Shown here one piece after another: positions 1 through 11,696 of a stretch of 64,000 bases of DNA. This DNA comes from Linanthus parryae (Eukaryota > Streptophyta > Magnoliopsida > Ericales > Polemoniaceae): NCBI GenBank assembly GCA_023055425.1, contig JALGPY010000005.1, forward strand, positions 79,897,495 through 79,961,494, given 5' to 3'. Numbering within the stretch: position 1 is the stretch's first letter; each line of letters opens with the position of its first letter. Position numbers and translations under genes: made by a program. The notes under the pieces are model-generated. The model saw only the letters and a program-made list of their open reading frames with translations, was not told where the DNA came from and did no database searches.

Positions 1-848
1 ATTTGCACGAATAAGGCTATTCCATGGATCGAGAAACTAGGGATTGGATATACGAGTGTGACTTGTATGTCTCGTGTCCAATCCGGATATGGAGGCAAAG
101 GGATGAGACAATTACTTGTACAAGGTTGTCTAGATGACTATTCTATTGGTTGGCTAGAATGGATGTTTTGCTAGAAACCGCTCCATATTAGCAAATAGTT
201 GCTACCAACTAGATAGAACCTATGGGGTCACACGCTATATAGAGTTGTACTAGATTTTGGAATTAATTAATTGGATTAATTAATTAGAAGGATCACTTTG
301 CAAACCCTTGCAAACTTAGTAGGGACTAATTTGCAAGGAAGGGACTAAATTGAACTCTAGTAGGACTAGAATAAGTCCTTTAGGTAGTTGACAAGGAGTT
401 GTTGGACTATATAAAGGACCCTCCTCCTTCCTTCCCTACACACATTATGCTCTAGAGAGAACATAACAAGAGTAGGAGAGAACAAAGGAGAGAGAGAGCA
501 AGCCACAAGAGGGACGCCGCCCCCCTTGCCGCCGCCCCTTGTCCCCGACGCCACAAAGGGGCCGAACCCCCCTTTGGTGCCTCGTTTTGCGTGATTCCTT
601 CACCCTCCTTTCAATCCGGGCTAGCACCAAGGAGATTGGAGATCTAGGAACAACTCTAGGCGTGGATCAACTATAGAGAACGTGACACTATTCGCGTTTG
701 AAGTCATCAAGGAGAACCCAAAGGTGTGTTTATGATTTCTTACCTTCACTATCGTTATGCATCTAGACTTGTGATCCTTGGAGGGTTTTGCATGGTTGTT
801 TGTTTGATTATGCTTCCGTTTGCGCGATCCATGAATCAAAACCCTACA
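1..848 (+). repeat. A1 5' LTR, truncated by window start
   Basis: This stretch aligns without gaps to 7081-7928 with two substitutions, so the first 584 bases of the LTR lie before the window. It ends in ...CCCTACA directly before the primer-binding site. Small reading frames in it, on either strand, are shared with the 3' LTR and are not genes. Confidence 0.96.
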
Positions 849-864
849 GTGGTATCAGAGCCAC
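849..864 (+). other. A1 primer-binding site
   Basis: TGGTATCAGAGCC at 850-862 is the usual plant copia primer site, complementary to the 3' end of initiator tRNA-Met. It begins one base after the LTR, which fixes the LTR end at 848. Confidence 0.93.
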
Positions 865-2529
865 AGGTCATAGAGCATAAACGTAGTTTATGTGTTACAT
901 TCTTGTTGTTTTACACCTTAATTTGTTGTTTATCGCGTAAAACAAGACAAATCAAGCATTGGATGCAATTTGTCAAAGAATTAATCATAACAAGACCCAA
1001 TTATTGCATTAGATGCATGAATTGGTGAGTTTGAGAAATTTTAGGATCTTAGATCTAGGGTTTGGGCATCCTTGGGGAAGAAGGAGTTCTCCCACAACAA
1101 GGAAACAACCAAACTTGGGCTCCAAGCAAGGAGGTTGTTTTGGAAACAACCTCCACAAGGAGGTTCGGCCCCCTAGGGAGCCGCCCCCTTGCTTGCCGCC
1201 CAAGCTTGGCGCCCTAAGGGGCCGGGCGGCCCTAACCCGCGGGCCTAGCTTGCGGGTTTTGGGCCGGGCCGGCCCTAGGGCTTTATGGTTCACTTTATTT
1301 GGGCCCGGGCAATTTGATTGTTGGGCCCATGGACCGTTTTAACCCTAGAAATCCTAAAATCAATTAAAATTGACCAAGCGCGTTAAAATTGGATTTTAAC
1401 TGTTTATGTGCAAATCGCATGGTGATTGGATATGGCCTTAGGATGTGATTTGATGTGGATGTTTAATTTTGTGGTTTGGTTTTACGGCCTGCGAGCTGAT
1501 CAATTAATTGTAATAATTAATTAGGGTTTTATGGCCTGCGTGCCATTTTTTTCTCAACTTGTGAGATTTATTTTATTTAGTATAGATGTTAGCTAGTGCT
1601 AGATAAAGTAGATTGTTAGCCAAGATTGGAGAAAAGAAGCCCAAAGCCAAAAGGAGCCACAAAAGATGGAGCATGGAGCATGGAGCACACCACATGAATA
1701 TGAAGGATGGACCAAAAGATCAAGACGCATGGAGATGTGTTTGTTTAGGGTTCATAGATAATTCCATTGGCTTGGAATTATCTTAGTCTAGAAAAGGCCA
1801 TATCCACATCACGTTTAATTTCTGTTTTGTGGTTGTTTATTTATTGTCTTATTATTTGTGTGGTTGGTGTATGGATGATGCATGCAATTAGGATAATTAG
1901 ATAATTAGACAACCCGGATCTATTATTTGGAGTTGTGCCCAAACTCAAATAGATAGATTAGTTGATATTGATCAACAAAATAATTAAAATTGAAAAATCC
2001 CTCAAATTTTAAATATTGTGTTCTTGCCTTCTCGTTATTTAAACACTCATTATCATCATTATTTATCGAGTTCGTGCGTGCCAAAGCATGGCGACTTGGT
2101 TCATAATGATGGAATGCGATGGCACGTAACAATGTGCAATTGTTTAGATAAGAGGTTGAACACAACTAGGCTATTAATTTGATTAAGAAACCTAGAGGCA
2201 ATCAATTGGGATTATCCATAAGGATGGATAAATAAGGAGTTATTTGCCCGATTGAACCAAGAGTTGCATATGGGATGCAATTGGAATTGTTCCTACCTAA
2301 GAAGTAATCGAATTATGGGTGACTTGCCAAAGCAAGCTCATAAGGAGATGAAAAAGATGGATCTTGGCCCACTAGAAAATATAAGGATATTTTCCGCATT
2401 AATATCTTGAGGGTTATTAATCCGTAGAAAAATAGTGGGAGCTATATTTAATAAACTAGCCATTATTAAATATAGTCAAAAATTCACAAATACTAAAACT
2501 TGCGTATTTTCCTTTTTGTAGAATTCCAA
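865..2529 (+). other. A1 untranslated leader, no gene
   Basis: About 1.67 kb lies between the primer site and the gag start, with no convincing coding sequence. A GC-rich stretch rich in GGCC and GGGCC (about 1150-1290) interrupts otherwise AT-rich DNA. The short reading frames here (for example 1013-1342) run across it and have no recognisable domain. The same leader is present in copy A2 (about 56610-58270, minus strand). Confidence 0.7.
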
Positions 2530-3279
2530 ATGGCAAACAACTCATCGAGTTCACAACATTCCCTACGATCTGTCCTTGAGAAGGACAAGCTCTCTGGAAC
2601 CAACTTTCTCGATTGGTACAGAAACTTGAGAATTGTTCTCAAGCAAGAGAAGAAGCTGTACGCAATAGAGGAGCATGTTCCTGAAGGTCCAGAGAATCAG
2701 ACACTTGCTGCCTTAAAGGCGTATCAAAAGCGTGTTGATGACGCTAATGATGCGGCCTGCCTAATGCTTTGCACCATGACCTCTGAGCTTCAGAAGCAAC
2801 ATGAGAACATGAATGCTGTCGATATGATCGAACATCTAAAGCAGCTCTTCCAAGAGCAGGCGAGGGTAGAGAGGTATGAGGTCTCAAAGGCACTGTTCAA
2901 ATGTCATCTAGCAGAAGGGAACCCGGTGGGACCCCATGTACTCCGAATGATCGGGTACTTGGAGAATCTCACCCGGCTTGGGTTCCCGGTCGGCCAAGAG
3001 TTGGCAACGGATCTCGTATTGCAATCATTGCCTGAGAGTTATGGACAGTTCATTATGAACTATAACATGAACGAGATCGTTAAACCACTGCCAGATTTGC
3101 TCAACATGTTGAGGACGGCTGAACAGAGCATCAACAAGGGTAAGGGCAAGGCCATTATGATGGTGCATAAAGGAAAGGGCAAAAAAAGTTTGCATCTTCC
3201 TCCAAGGGCAAAGGCAAGTCAGTTGCTAAGTCCAAGGAACAAGCCCTTAAGCCTGTTGGTGCCATTGCCAAGGTCGTGA
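2530..3279 (+). pseudogene. gag: A1 gag (capsid) region, frameshifted into pol
   Basis: This encodes the copia Gag, which forms the cytoplasmic virus-like particle. I chose the ATG at 2530 (MANNSSSSQHS...) over the upstream in-frame one at 2500 because copy A2 has the same start at its equivalent position. The N-terminal part holds the plant copia gag pattern (LSGTNFLDWYRNLRIVL), followed by a Lys/Gly-rich linker. Near 3181-3188 A1 has seven A then G where A2 has four A then GG. That net two-base gain throws the end out of frame, and the zinc knuckle continues in the next frame. In an intact family member gag and pol would be one polyprotein. Confidence 0.88.
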
Positions 3280-6200
3280 CTAAGGGTGAATGTCACTACT
3301 GTAGTCAACCTGGACACTGGAGGAGGAACTGCCCAAAATATCTGGAGGACAAGAGGCTTGGAATAGTGATTCCGCCACCACCAGGTATTTTTGTTGTAGA
3401 TGTCAATTTAACTGTCTCTACATCATGGGTATTAGATACTGGATGTGGATCTCATATTTGTCGAAATATGCAGGATCTAAAGAGAAGTAAAAGATTGGCT
3501 AAAGGGGAGGTAGATCTGCGCGTTGGGAATGGAGCAAAGGTTGCTGCGTTGGCCATAGGCGTTTGCGAGCTATCTCTGCCTTCAGGATTAGTTTTAGAAT
3601 TAAATAATTGCTATTTTGTGCCTGCTATGAGCAGAAACATTATTTCTATTTCTTGTTTGGACAAGGAAGGTTTTATTATTTCAATAAAGAACAATTGTTG
3701 TTCTTTTTATTTGAATAATATTCACTATTTTAGTGCGCAATTATTTAATGGACTTTATGTCCTTGATCTAAGTAATCCTGTCTACAACATTAATACCAAG
3801 CGGATTAAAATAAATGATTTAAATCCTGCTTATTTATGGCATTGTCGTTTAGGCCACATAAATGAGAAACGTGTATCTAGACTCCATAAGGATGGATTGC
3901 TAGACTCATTTGATTTTGAATCATATGAGACATGTGAGGCTTGTTTATTGGGAAAAATGACAAAGTCCCCTTTCAATAAGAAATGTGAAAGGACTAGTGA
4001 GCAATTGGCGCTCATACATACCGATGTGTGTGGGCCATTTGCCACGCCTGCCAGGGGTGGTTATGTCTACTTCATTACGTTTACTGATGATTACAGTAGA
4101 TATGGATTTGTGTACCTAATGAGGGCAAAATCCGAATCCTTTGAAGTGTTCAAAGAATTCAAGAATGAAGTAGAGAAGCAACTTGGCAAAAGTATCAAGG
4201 CTCTACGATCGGATCGTGGAGGAGAATACTTAAGCCAAGAGTTTGACGACTATCTTAGAGAGTGTGGGATCGTGTCCCAACTCACTCCATCCGGAACGCC
4301 ACAATGGAATGGCGTGTCCGAGAGGAGGAATCGAACCCTATTGGATATGGTTCGGTCTATGATGTGTCAAACCGATCTTCCATTATCATTTTGGGGCTAC
4401 GCTCTATTAAGTGCAGCTTTTACCATTAACCGTGTTCCATCTAAATCAGTCATGAAGACACCATATAAGATGTGGAGTGGGAGGCGTCCCACGCTGTCGT
4501 TCATGAGGATTTGGGGCTGCGATGTCTATGTAAAACGTTTACAATCAGACAAGCTAGGGCCTAAATCGGATAAGTGTAAATTTGTGGGGTACCCTAAGGA
4601 AACTAAGGGATACTACTTCTACAATCCAACCGAGAACAAAGTGTTTGTTGCTCGGACCGGCGTGTTTCTAGAAAGAGAGTTTGTCTCTAAAGAAGCAAGT
4701 GGGAGGAATGTAGAACTTGAAGAGGTTCAAGAACCACAAATCACTGAACCGATTATGGAACATGAACAGGAATCACAAGCAGTTGTGGATCCACCTGTTC
4801 AGGTAACACAAGAGCTTCGTAGATCTAGTAGAGTGCGCCAGGAACCCGAGAGGTACGGACTTCTCGTAACTGATTCCGGTGACACGATGCTCATAGACGA
4901 TGAGCCTACTACCTATGAGGAGGCCATGAATGGCCCATACTCGCAGAAGTGGCTTGAAGCCATGAGATCCGAGATGGAATCCATGTACACCAACAAAGTA
5001 TGGACTTTGGTGGAACCACCTGATGGGGCGCGACCCATAGGGTGCAAGTGGGTCTTCAAGAAGAAGATCGACATGGATGGTAATGTGATTACCTATAAGG
5101 GCCGATTGGTGGCTAAAGGATTCAGACAGATTCATGGTATTGACTATGATGAAACCTTTTCACCAGTCACAATGACCAAATCCATCCGAATCCTACTTGC
5201 GATTGCAGCATACTACGACTATGAGATTTGGCAGATGGATGTCAAAACAGCATTCCTTTATGGGAATCTCCTCGAGGACGTGTATATGATACAGCCGGAG
5301 AGTTTTGAGGATCCAAAGCAAGCCAACAAAGTCTGTAAGCTGCAACGATCCATTTATGGATTGAAGCAAGCTTCTAGGAGTTGGAATCGACGTTTTGATG
5401 AAGTGGTCAAAGAGTTTGGCTTCATCAGAAACGAAGATGAGTCTTGTGTCTACAAGAAGGTTAGTGGGAGCTCTGTAGCTTTTCTGGTCTTGTATGTGGA
5501 TGGCATACTACTCATTGGAAACGACATTCCCATGCTGCAATCTGTGAAAGATTGGCTAGGAAAGTGTTTCTCAATGAAAGACTTAGGGGAAGCAGCCTAT
5601 ATACTCGGTATAAAGATCTATAGAGATAGATCTAAGAGGTTGCTAGGCCTAAGTCAAAGTACATATATTGACAAGGTGTTGAAACGGTTCAACATGCAAG
5701 ATTCCAAGAAGGGATTCTTGCCCATGTCACATGGAATCACTCTTTCAAAGAGTGGTTGTCCTTCCAATGAGATTGAGAAGGAACGCATGAGTAGGATTCC
5801 CTATGCCTCGGCCATAGGATCCATCATGTACGCCATGTTATGTACTAGACCAGATGTGTCATATGCCTTGAGTATGACAAGCAGATACCAATCCAATCCA
5901 GGTGAGAGTCACTGGATTGCTGTCAAGAACATCCTAAAGTACTTGAGAAGAACTAAGGATGCTTTCTTGATGTTTGGCGGTGAGGAAGAGTTGCGTGTAA
6001 GGGGTTACACTGATGCAAGCTTCCAAACCGATAGAGATGACTTTAGATCACAGTCGGGATATGTGTTTTGCCTGAATGGAGCAGCGGTGAGCTGGAAGAG
6101 TTCCAAGCAAGAGACGGTAGCTGATTCTACAACAGAGGCTGAGTACATTGCTGCAAATGGCGCAGCAAAGGAGGCTGTTTGGATCAGAAAGTTTGTTTCT

Positions 6201-6482
6201 GAACTTGGTGTGGTCCCTAGCATTGCGGATCCAGTGGAGTTGTTCTGTGACAACACTGGGGCGATCGCGCAATCAAAGGAACCAAGATCGCACCAGAAGT
6301 CCAAACATGTGCTCAGGAAGTTTCATCTGATTCGAGATATTATCGATAGAGGAGACGTTCGGATATGCAAGATTCCTACAGATGATAATCTGTCAGACCC
6401 GCTTACGAAGCCTCTCACGCAGTGGAAGCATGAAGGGCACACTAGGAGTATGGGCATACGAGATGCGCCAGATTGGCTCTAG
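3276..6482 (+). pseudogene. pol: A1 pol polyprotein, long open frame with altered RT active site
   Basis: An open frame of 1068 codons. Domains in order: CCHC zinc knuckle (Cys6, Cys9, His14, Cys19); aspartic protease with DTG at 54-56; GAG-pre-integrase HCRLGH near 188; integrase core with Asp250, Asp313 and Glu349 (35 residues between the last two); RVT_2 reverse transcriptase from about residue 560; RNase H from about 910. The RT active site reads YVDG at residues 740-743 (5493-5504) where copy A2 and the family have YVDD, so the second catalytic Asp is lost by one A-to-G change. The first ATG is merely the first Met after the gag frameshift. Without that Asp the RT should be inactive, hence the pseudogene label. 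Confidence 0.93.
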
Positions 6483-6496
6483 TGCAAGTGGGAGAC
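6483..6496 (+). other. A1 polypurine tract
   Basis: Purine-rich GCAAGTGGGAGAC between the pol stop (6480-6482) and the 3' LTR is the expected primer site for plus-strand DNA synthesis. Its complement sits at the same place in copy A2 (about 52660-52673). Confidence 0.85.
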
Positions 6497-7928
6497 TGTT
6501 GGAATAGATGCCCTAGAGGCAATCTAGTTTAGTATGAATTTGTAATTGGCTAGAAATTCATTTATTATTTATTGGATATTTAATATAATGAAGTCCTTAG
6601 ATTTACAATTGTGTTGTTTATCTTAAATATCCCTAGTCAAGTATAATGATTAAATGGGACAATCATCTATAGACTAGTATGGGGTTGGATTGATATGGAG
6701 ATATCACGATCCAACACATAGGTGTGCATTACGGAATGTTGCACTGGATTGACCCATTACCGAGAAGGCTACATACACGTTATGTTGAGTCACAAGTGCT
6801 TCTCGGGTACAATGGTATTGTCATCCTTAGACTTGAAGTCACTAGATATTCTAGTTGTGGATCATTGTGATCTTGGTAGCGTTAAACGCTACACCGTAAC
6901 TGGGTAGTTATAAAGGCGTGTACTGGATACAATGAGAAGCAAGCTTAGAGATCGTAGTGGACGTAGAGAGGATTTGCCCCTCCCACATAACGGGAGCAAA
7001 TATCCAAGGCCACTCGAAGGATAGTGCTTATAGAATGTCTGGCCAGACTCAAATAAATCAATATATGTGATATTGATGTTATTTGCACGAATAAGGCTAT
7101 TCCATGGATCGAGAAACTAGGGATTGGATATACGAGTGTGACTTGTATGTCTCGTGTCCAATCCGGATATGGAGGCAAAGGGATGAGACAATTACTTGTA
7201 CAAGGTTGTCTAGATGACTATTCTATTAGTTGGCTAGAATGGATGTTTTGCTAGAAACCGCTCCATATTAGCAAATAGTTGCTACCAACTAGATAGAACC
7301 TATGGGGTCACACGCTATATAGAGTTGTACTAGATTTTGGAATTAATTAATTGGATTAATTAATTAGAAGGATCACTTTGCAAACCCTTGCAAACTTAGT
7401 AGGGACTAATTTGCAAGGAAGGGACTAAATTGAACTCTAGTAGGACTAGAATAAGTCCTTTAGGTAGTTGACAAGGAGTTGTTGGACTATATGAAGGACC
7501 CTCCTCCTTCCTTCCCTACACACATTATGCTCTAGAGAGAACATAACAAGAGTAGGAGAGAACAAAGGAGAGAGAGAGCAAGCCACAAGAGGGACGCCGC
7601 CCCCCTTGCCGCCGCCCCTTGTCCCCGACGCCACAAAGGGGCCGAACCCCCCTTTGGTGCCTCGTTTTGCGTGATTCCTTCACCCTCCTTTCAATCCGGG
7701 CTAGCACCAAGGAGATTGGAGATCTAGGAACAACTCTAGGCGTGGATCAACTATAGAGAACGTGACACTATTCGCGTTTGAAGTCATCAAGGAGAACCCA
7801 AAGGTGTGTTTATGATTTCTTACCTTCACTATCGTTATGCATCTAGACTTGTGATCCTTGGAGGGTTTTGCATGGTTGTTTGTTTGATTATGCTTCCGTT
7901 TGCGCGATCCATGAATCAAAACCCTACA
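6497..7928 (+). repeat. A1 3' LTR, complete (1432 bp)
   Basis: Begins TGTTGGAATAGATGCCC and ends CCCTACA, the usual TG...CA of copia LTRs. The last 848 bases repeat window positions 1-848. It gives the full LTR length for the family and lets the truncations of A2 be measured. Confidence 0.95.
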
Positions 7929-7929
7929 C

Positions 7930-8295
7930 ATGTCATTGAGAAATTCAACCCCTGAGAGAAAGATGTCCATGAGTATGGTCAAGGACGCGATGTTCAACGA
8001 GGAGGCAATGAGGAACGAGATGAGCTCTGACAACATGCATGCTCTTGTCACGGAAAACAAATACAAGAACAAAAATCGAGTGAAAAGAAAAAAAAGGAAC
8101 ATGAACATAGGTCGCAACAAGTCTAGAAATGGAGGTTCTCAACCAAGATCCAAGATCACGTGCTACAGCTGTGGAAGGCAAGGTCACATGTCAAGATCGC
8201 GCCGATTCTCAAAGAATGATCATAAACTAGGAGACAATAGAAAGAACCAGAAGAATGATAAGAGTAAGGATGATGATACAACTGCCATAATATAG
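7930..8295 (+). pseudogene. gag: Old copia gag C-terminal part with damaged zinc knuckle
   Basis: A 121-codon frame with a Lys/Arg/Asn-rich basic region leading to CYSCGRQGHMSRSRR near residues 78-92. This matches the CX2CX4HX4C knuckle except that the last Cys is Arg. The N-terminal capsid part is absent because A1 interrupts the gene. The start Met is only the first in the frame. Confidence 0.75.
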
Positions 8296-8303
8296 GGAAC
8301 ATT

Positions 8304-8930
8304 GTGGTACTCTCCGTGGGAGAAGAAGAATGCCTTCAAGTTGCAGCGAATCAGGAAACCGAGTGGGTTGCTGAAACAGCCGCTTCATACCATACAACTT
8401 TGAGAAGAGATTTCTTCACTACCTACAAAGTTGTTGACTTTGGAACTGTGAAGATGGGTAATACGAGTACCTCTAAGATTGTAGGGATTGGAGATATTCA
8501 CATTCAAACCAGTAATGGGTGCAAGTTGGTGCTGAAATATATTCGCCACATTCCTGATTTGATACCGAACCCACTCTTTGGTATTGCTCTAGATCGCCAA
8601 GAATATGAAAACTACTTTGGTAGTGGTAAGTGAAGCTGACCAAGGGATCAATGGTCATGGCTAGAGGAGACGCTTGTGGCACGCTCTACAAGACTCATGC
8701 GAAGGTACTTGGTGACAGCTTTAATGCAGTCGAGGATGCAGCATTACCAAACTTGTGGCACAAGAGGCTTGCTCACATGAGTGAGAAAGAGTTGGTTCTT
8801 ACAAGGAAGTCTCTAATTCCTTTTGCCAAAGGTACACCACTGAATCCTTATGATTATTGCTTGCTTAGAAAACATCACAGGATTACGTTTAGTTCCTCTC
8901 CTCAAAAAAATCAAAGATACTGGAGTTAGT
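8304..8930 (+). pseudogene. pol: Old copia protease and GAG-pre-integrase
   Basis: Two frames (8304-8633, then 8630-8929) carry WVAETAASYHTT, in the place of the copia protease motif W-x-x-D-(S/T)-(A/G), so the catalytic Asp is replaced by Glu. Further on, LWHKRLAHMSEKEL (near 8755) is the GAG-pre-integrase. The frame change falls near 8630. Confidence 0.78.
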
Positions 8931-9690
8931 GCACTCTGATGCGTGTGGTCCCACACGGTGGAGTCTATTGGTGGTCGCAGATACTTTGTGACCTTTATTG
9001 ACGACTCTTCACGTAAGGTGTGGGAATATTTACTAAAGACTAAGGATTAAGTATTTGATTACTACAAGAAGTTTCATGCTATGGTTTAAAAAGAGACATG
9101 CAAACCCTTTGAAACGTCTACGTACATACAATGGTGGTGAATATAATTCGAATAATTTTAATCCTATTGTGATGCCCACGGTGTTGGGCATGAGATGACG
9201 ATTCCAGGTACTCCACAACATAACGGCGTTGCTGAGAGGATGGAGCGAACTATTTTTGAGAGATTACAAAGTATCCTGAGTAAGAGATCGTTTCCCTATA
9301 TCAAAGAAGCTGAAAATGGTATGAAAACTATTTCCAAATCCTCTGCGGTAGGAAGTTTGATGTATGATATGGTTTGCACCCGGCCAGACATTACCCATGT
9401 CGTTGGGGGGGGGGTAGTAAGTAGGTTTCTCTCTAACCATGGGAGCTAGAGAACATTGGGAAGCAGTCAAATGAATTCTTAGGTACTTGAAAGGAACTTC
9501 CAATGGGTGCTTGTGCTTTGGTGGTTCCAAACCAGTCTTGGAAGGGGTTACAGACGCCGATATGGCTGGCCACCTCGATAGTGGAAAGAGCACTTCAGGG
9601 TACTTGTTTACTTTTGTAGGGGGAGCTGTATCATGGTAGTCCATAATTCAAAAATGTGTTGCTCTATCAACTTATTACGTTTGGTCAGAT
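8931..9690 (+). pseudogene. pol: Old copia integrase, internal RT deletion, RNase H remnants
   Basis: Broken integrase text around HSDACGP (near 8935), NGGEY (near 9131) and GTPQHNGVAERMERT (9204-9248). At about 9290 the integrase passes into KSSAVGSLMYDMVCTRPD, the end of a copia RT, so most of the RT is deleted. RNase H text (TDADMAGH, KSTSGYLFTF) follows with in-frame stops and breaks off near 9680. A run of nine G near 9407 lies in this stretch. Confidence 0.75.
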
Positions 9691-9769
9691 CAATTTGAAC
9701 ACACACACGTGCTTATCTGCCTCTAGTAGCTTCTTTCGTTGCATTATCGTTTTTTAACACTTTTCCAAG

Positions 9770-10320
9770 GGAAGAGCATAATTCAGTGAACGCCTAAACA
9801 TCAAAATAATCAAGTGGGAGATTTTCCAAACAAATCCAGACAGACATAGAGGTGACTTTGGCAGTGTCAGATCTAAATTTGGTTTCCCATTTTTGACAAA
9901 ACATACAATAATCTCCTAAATACAAAGGTCCCCCATGAAGAAGTTTATTATAGTCATCTAAGCAAGTAAAGGGAGCACATAAAACTCATGATCAATATCA
10001 ATAAGAGAGAATAATTGCTTAGTTTTCCAAATTCCTTGCATTTAGGAGATTATTGTCTATTGCCTTAAAGATATTATGAAAAGCAGAATCATGTCCTATT
10101 GGTTTGATGATAATTGATAACTCCCACTTCTCAAGTTATTTAGCATAACAGATGTCGATTACTGAAGTTCATCTAAATTAATAGTGGAAGGAAGAGAAGT
10201 GTCAGAAATGCTTCCTTGAGATTTTTTATTCTGAAAGGAAGAGTGAGAACTCTTTTGTCCTTGAAGTATGTCTTTAAATGACCTCTGAGGACCACCAGTG
10301 TTGGTGGATGGTTCGGTGGT
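9770..10320 (-). pseudogene. LINE ORF1-like / DUF4283 fragment
   Basis: On the minus strand, across frameshifts, the DNA reads IWKTKQLFSLIDIDHEFYVL, DDYNKLLHGGPLYLGDYCMF, then VWICLENLPLDYFDV. This order (GGP...GDY...W...VWI..LP.DYFD) matches the N-terminal DUF4283 domain of plant LINE ORF1 and related proteins. TFKDILQGQ-like text near 10285 fits the stretch just upstream. No endonuclease or RT follows. The reading is by eye and the fragment is badly decayed. Confidence 0.6.
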
Positions 10321-10329
10321 TGATGATTA

Positions 10330-10584
10330 TCACTCTGTTCCTGTTATATCTTCTCAATTTGACTTTTGCCACTATTCACGGGGTCACTTTGACCCGCTGA
10401 TTTGAATAGCAAACCGATGTAATTTTTAATAGTTTTTGTGATGTTGTAGAGTAAAAGTTGCTCTATAATACCGTGACAAAATTATCAAAAAATCATATTA
10501 TTTTGCTATCCAAATCACCCGATCAAAGTGATCCAGATACGAGTCAATAAGTCAGATTGCGAAAAAAGAGCAGGGACGGAGTTG
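10330..10584. mobile_element. Stowaway-type MITE, copy 1
   Basis: About 255 bp, nearly palindromic over its whole length, flanked by TA (10328-10329 and 10585-10586). The right end reads GCAGGGACGGAGTTG; the left end is the decayed complement. The inner sequence (AAATTATCAAAAAATCATAT, GGGTCACTTTGACC) matches the MITEs at 44775 and 45313. The CTCCGTCCC end and TA target suit Tc1/mariner-derived Stowaway MITEs. No coding capacity. Confidence 0.82.
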
Positions 10585-10724
10585 TAATAAGGACAGCGTC
10601 TTCAATATTTTTGTTGTAACAGAACTCCTGTTTCAGAGCTCCGTTACCAGTTGTTATAACCTGCGGGTATTCGAGTAAGAACGACGAAAGCAAAACAAGA
10701 ACGAGACAGATATTTAACGTGGTT

Positions 10725-11682
10725 CAAACCCGACCCGGATGCGTCTCTTTGAAACCCGAAACGAGCACGCTTCCCAGACAAATGTTCCGCAGCTGTATGC
10801 GAAACCCGAATCACCAAATCGTTGCTCCAACTACCATGCGTTCCTGCAACGAATGCGCCCGATGTGGTTGCACTTCCAGAAACAGAAATAAGTGCTCCAC
10901 CCAGAACCAGACTCGAATACATTCACTGAGAAAGCAGGACCGAATGTATTCCAGATGCGCCCAATTGCGCCAGACAGATGCACCATGACAAAATGCCCAG
11001 ATGTCATCCAGACCAGATGCACTGATGACGAGTGCCCAAATTGTCATGCCCAATGCGCCCCGTATGCCTCAGATGCGCCAGATGCTCGCCAGAAACAGAT
11101 CGCGCCAGATACGAGCTCAGTGCGTGTCATGGTACACGCTGCAAAACCAGATGCACGCCAGAACAAACTCGTGCATAATGCGCGCCAGAACCAGGATCGG
11201 ATGCGCGTGCCAGAAATCTCACTCGCCAGATGCTCCATGCCGTTGCTCCAACTCCAACGAGTTCCTGCAACGCATGAGCCAGAACTAGATTCAATTCACA
11301 CGTCAGATGCTCCACGCCGGGAGCCGGATTGCGCCTGAACGTCAGTCGCCATAATGCCAGATGCGCGCGAACCGCCAGATTCGCGCCAGTACTGAATGCG
11401 TGCTGGATTTGCCAGATCCCTTGCACGCCTAATCAGATGCGCGCCAGATTGCTCCAACAGGAGCCCGGATAGCCCCCTGCACAAGACTTCAGATGGTGGG
11501 TGTACCTGCTTCTCTCTCACGAACATATCGATCTTGATCGCCAAACCAGACATCGTTCTTGGTGGAATCTCGAAACCCAACTCCCGATAGCCTGCTCCAT
11601 CTGAATCGCGTAACCCTAGCTTTGAGTTCCACCAAAACGTGAAACCCTAGCTCTTGGCTCCACCCTGATCTTGGAACCCCGA
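10725..11682. repeat. Element C internal region, degenerate CCAGATGCGC repeats
   Basis: The stretch is built from many imperfect copies of CCAGATGCGC/GCGCCAGATG and related CAGAACCAG units. A larger duplication (GTTGCTCCAACT...GTTCCTGCAACG) occurs near 10823 and 11232. The repeats leave all six frames fairly open, so the overlapping short reading frames on both strands are by-products. No domain or knuckle is visible. Confidence 0.6.
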
Positions 11683-11696
11683 CTCTGATACCAGAT

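Larger units (their letters stand above)
1..7928 (+). mobile_element. Ty1/copia LTR retrotransposon A1, 5' end outside window
   Basis: Order seen: partial 5' LTR, tRNA-Met-type primer site, long leader, gag, zinc knuckle, protease, integrase, reverse transcriptase, RNase H, polypurine tract, 3' LTR. The integrase-before-RT order is diagnostic of Ty1/copia. The two LTRs differ at only two of the 848 comparable positions (near 209 and 413), so the insertion is young. The element sits inside an older copia whose gag resumes at 7929. The left flank is outside the window, so the TSD (possibly catgt at 7929-7933) cannot be checked. A second, decayed copy of the family (A2) lies at 51.3-59.6 kb on the minus strand. 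Confidence 0.96.
7929..9690 (+). mobile_element. Old decayed Ty1/copia fragment interrupted by A1
   Basis: Directly after the A1 LTR a different copia continues in the same orientation: zinc knuckle, protease, GAG-pre-integrase, integrase and RNase H pieces with many stops. Most of the RT is missing: integrase text near 9290 passes straight into the RT C-terminal region. The RNase H stops at about 9680. No LTR is visible in the window; the 5' part must lie beyond A1, off the left edge. Confidence 0.85.

Noticed and set aside
366..630. Minus-strand frames of about 60 codons in the A1 and A2 LTRs
   Set aside because: Repeated in the LTR copies, no domain, opposite to the element's transcription.
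1013..1342. 109-codon frame in the A1 leader
   Set aside because: It crosses the GC-rich block, is out of step with gag, and shows no homology I recognise.
10719..11590. Several overlapping open frames on both strands
   Set aside because: They come from the CCAGATGCGC repeats of element C and have no start context or known domain.
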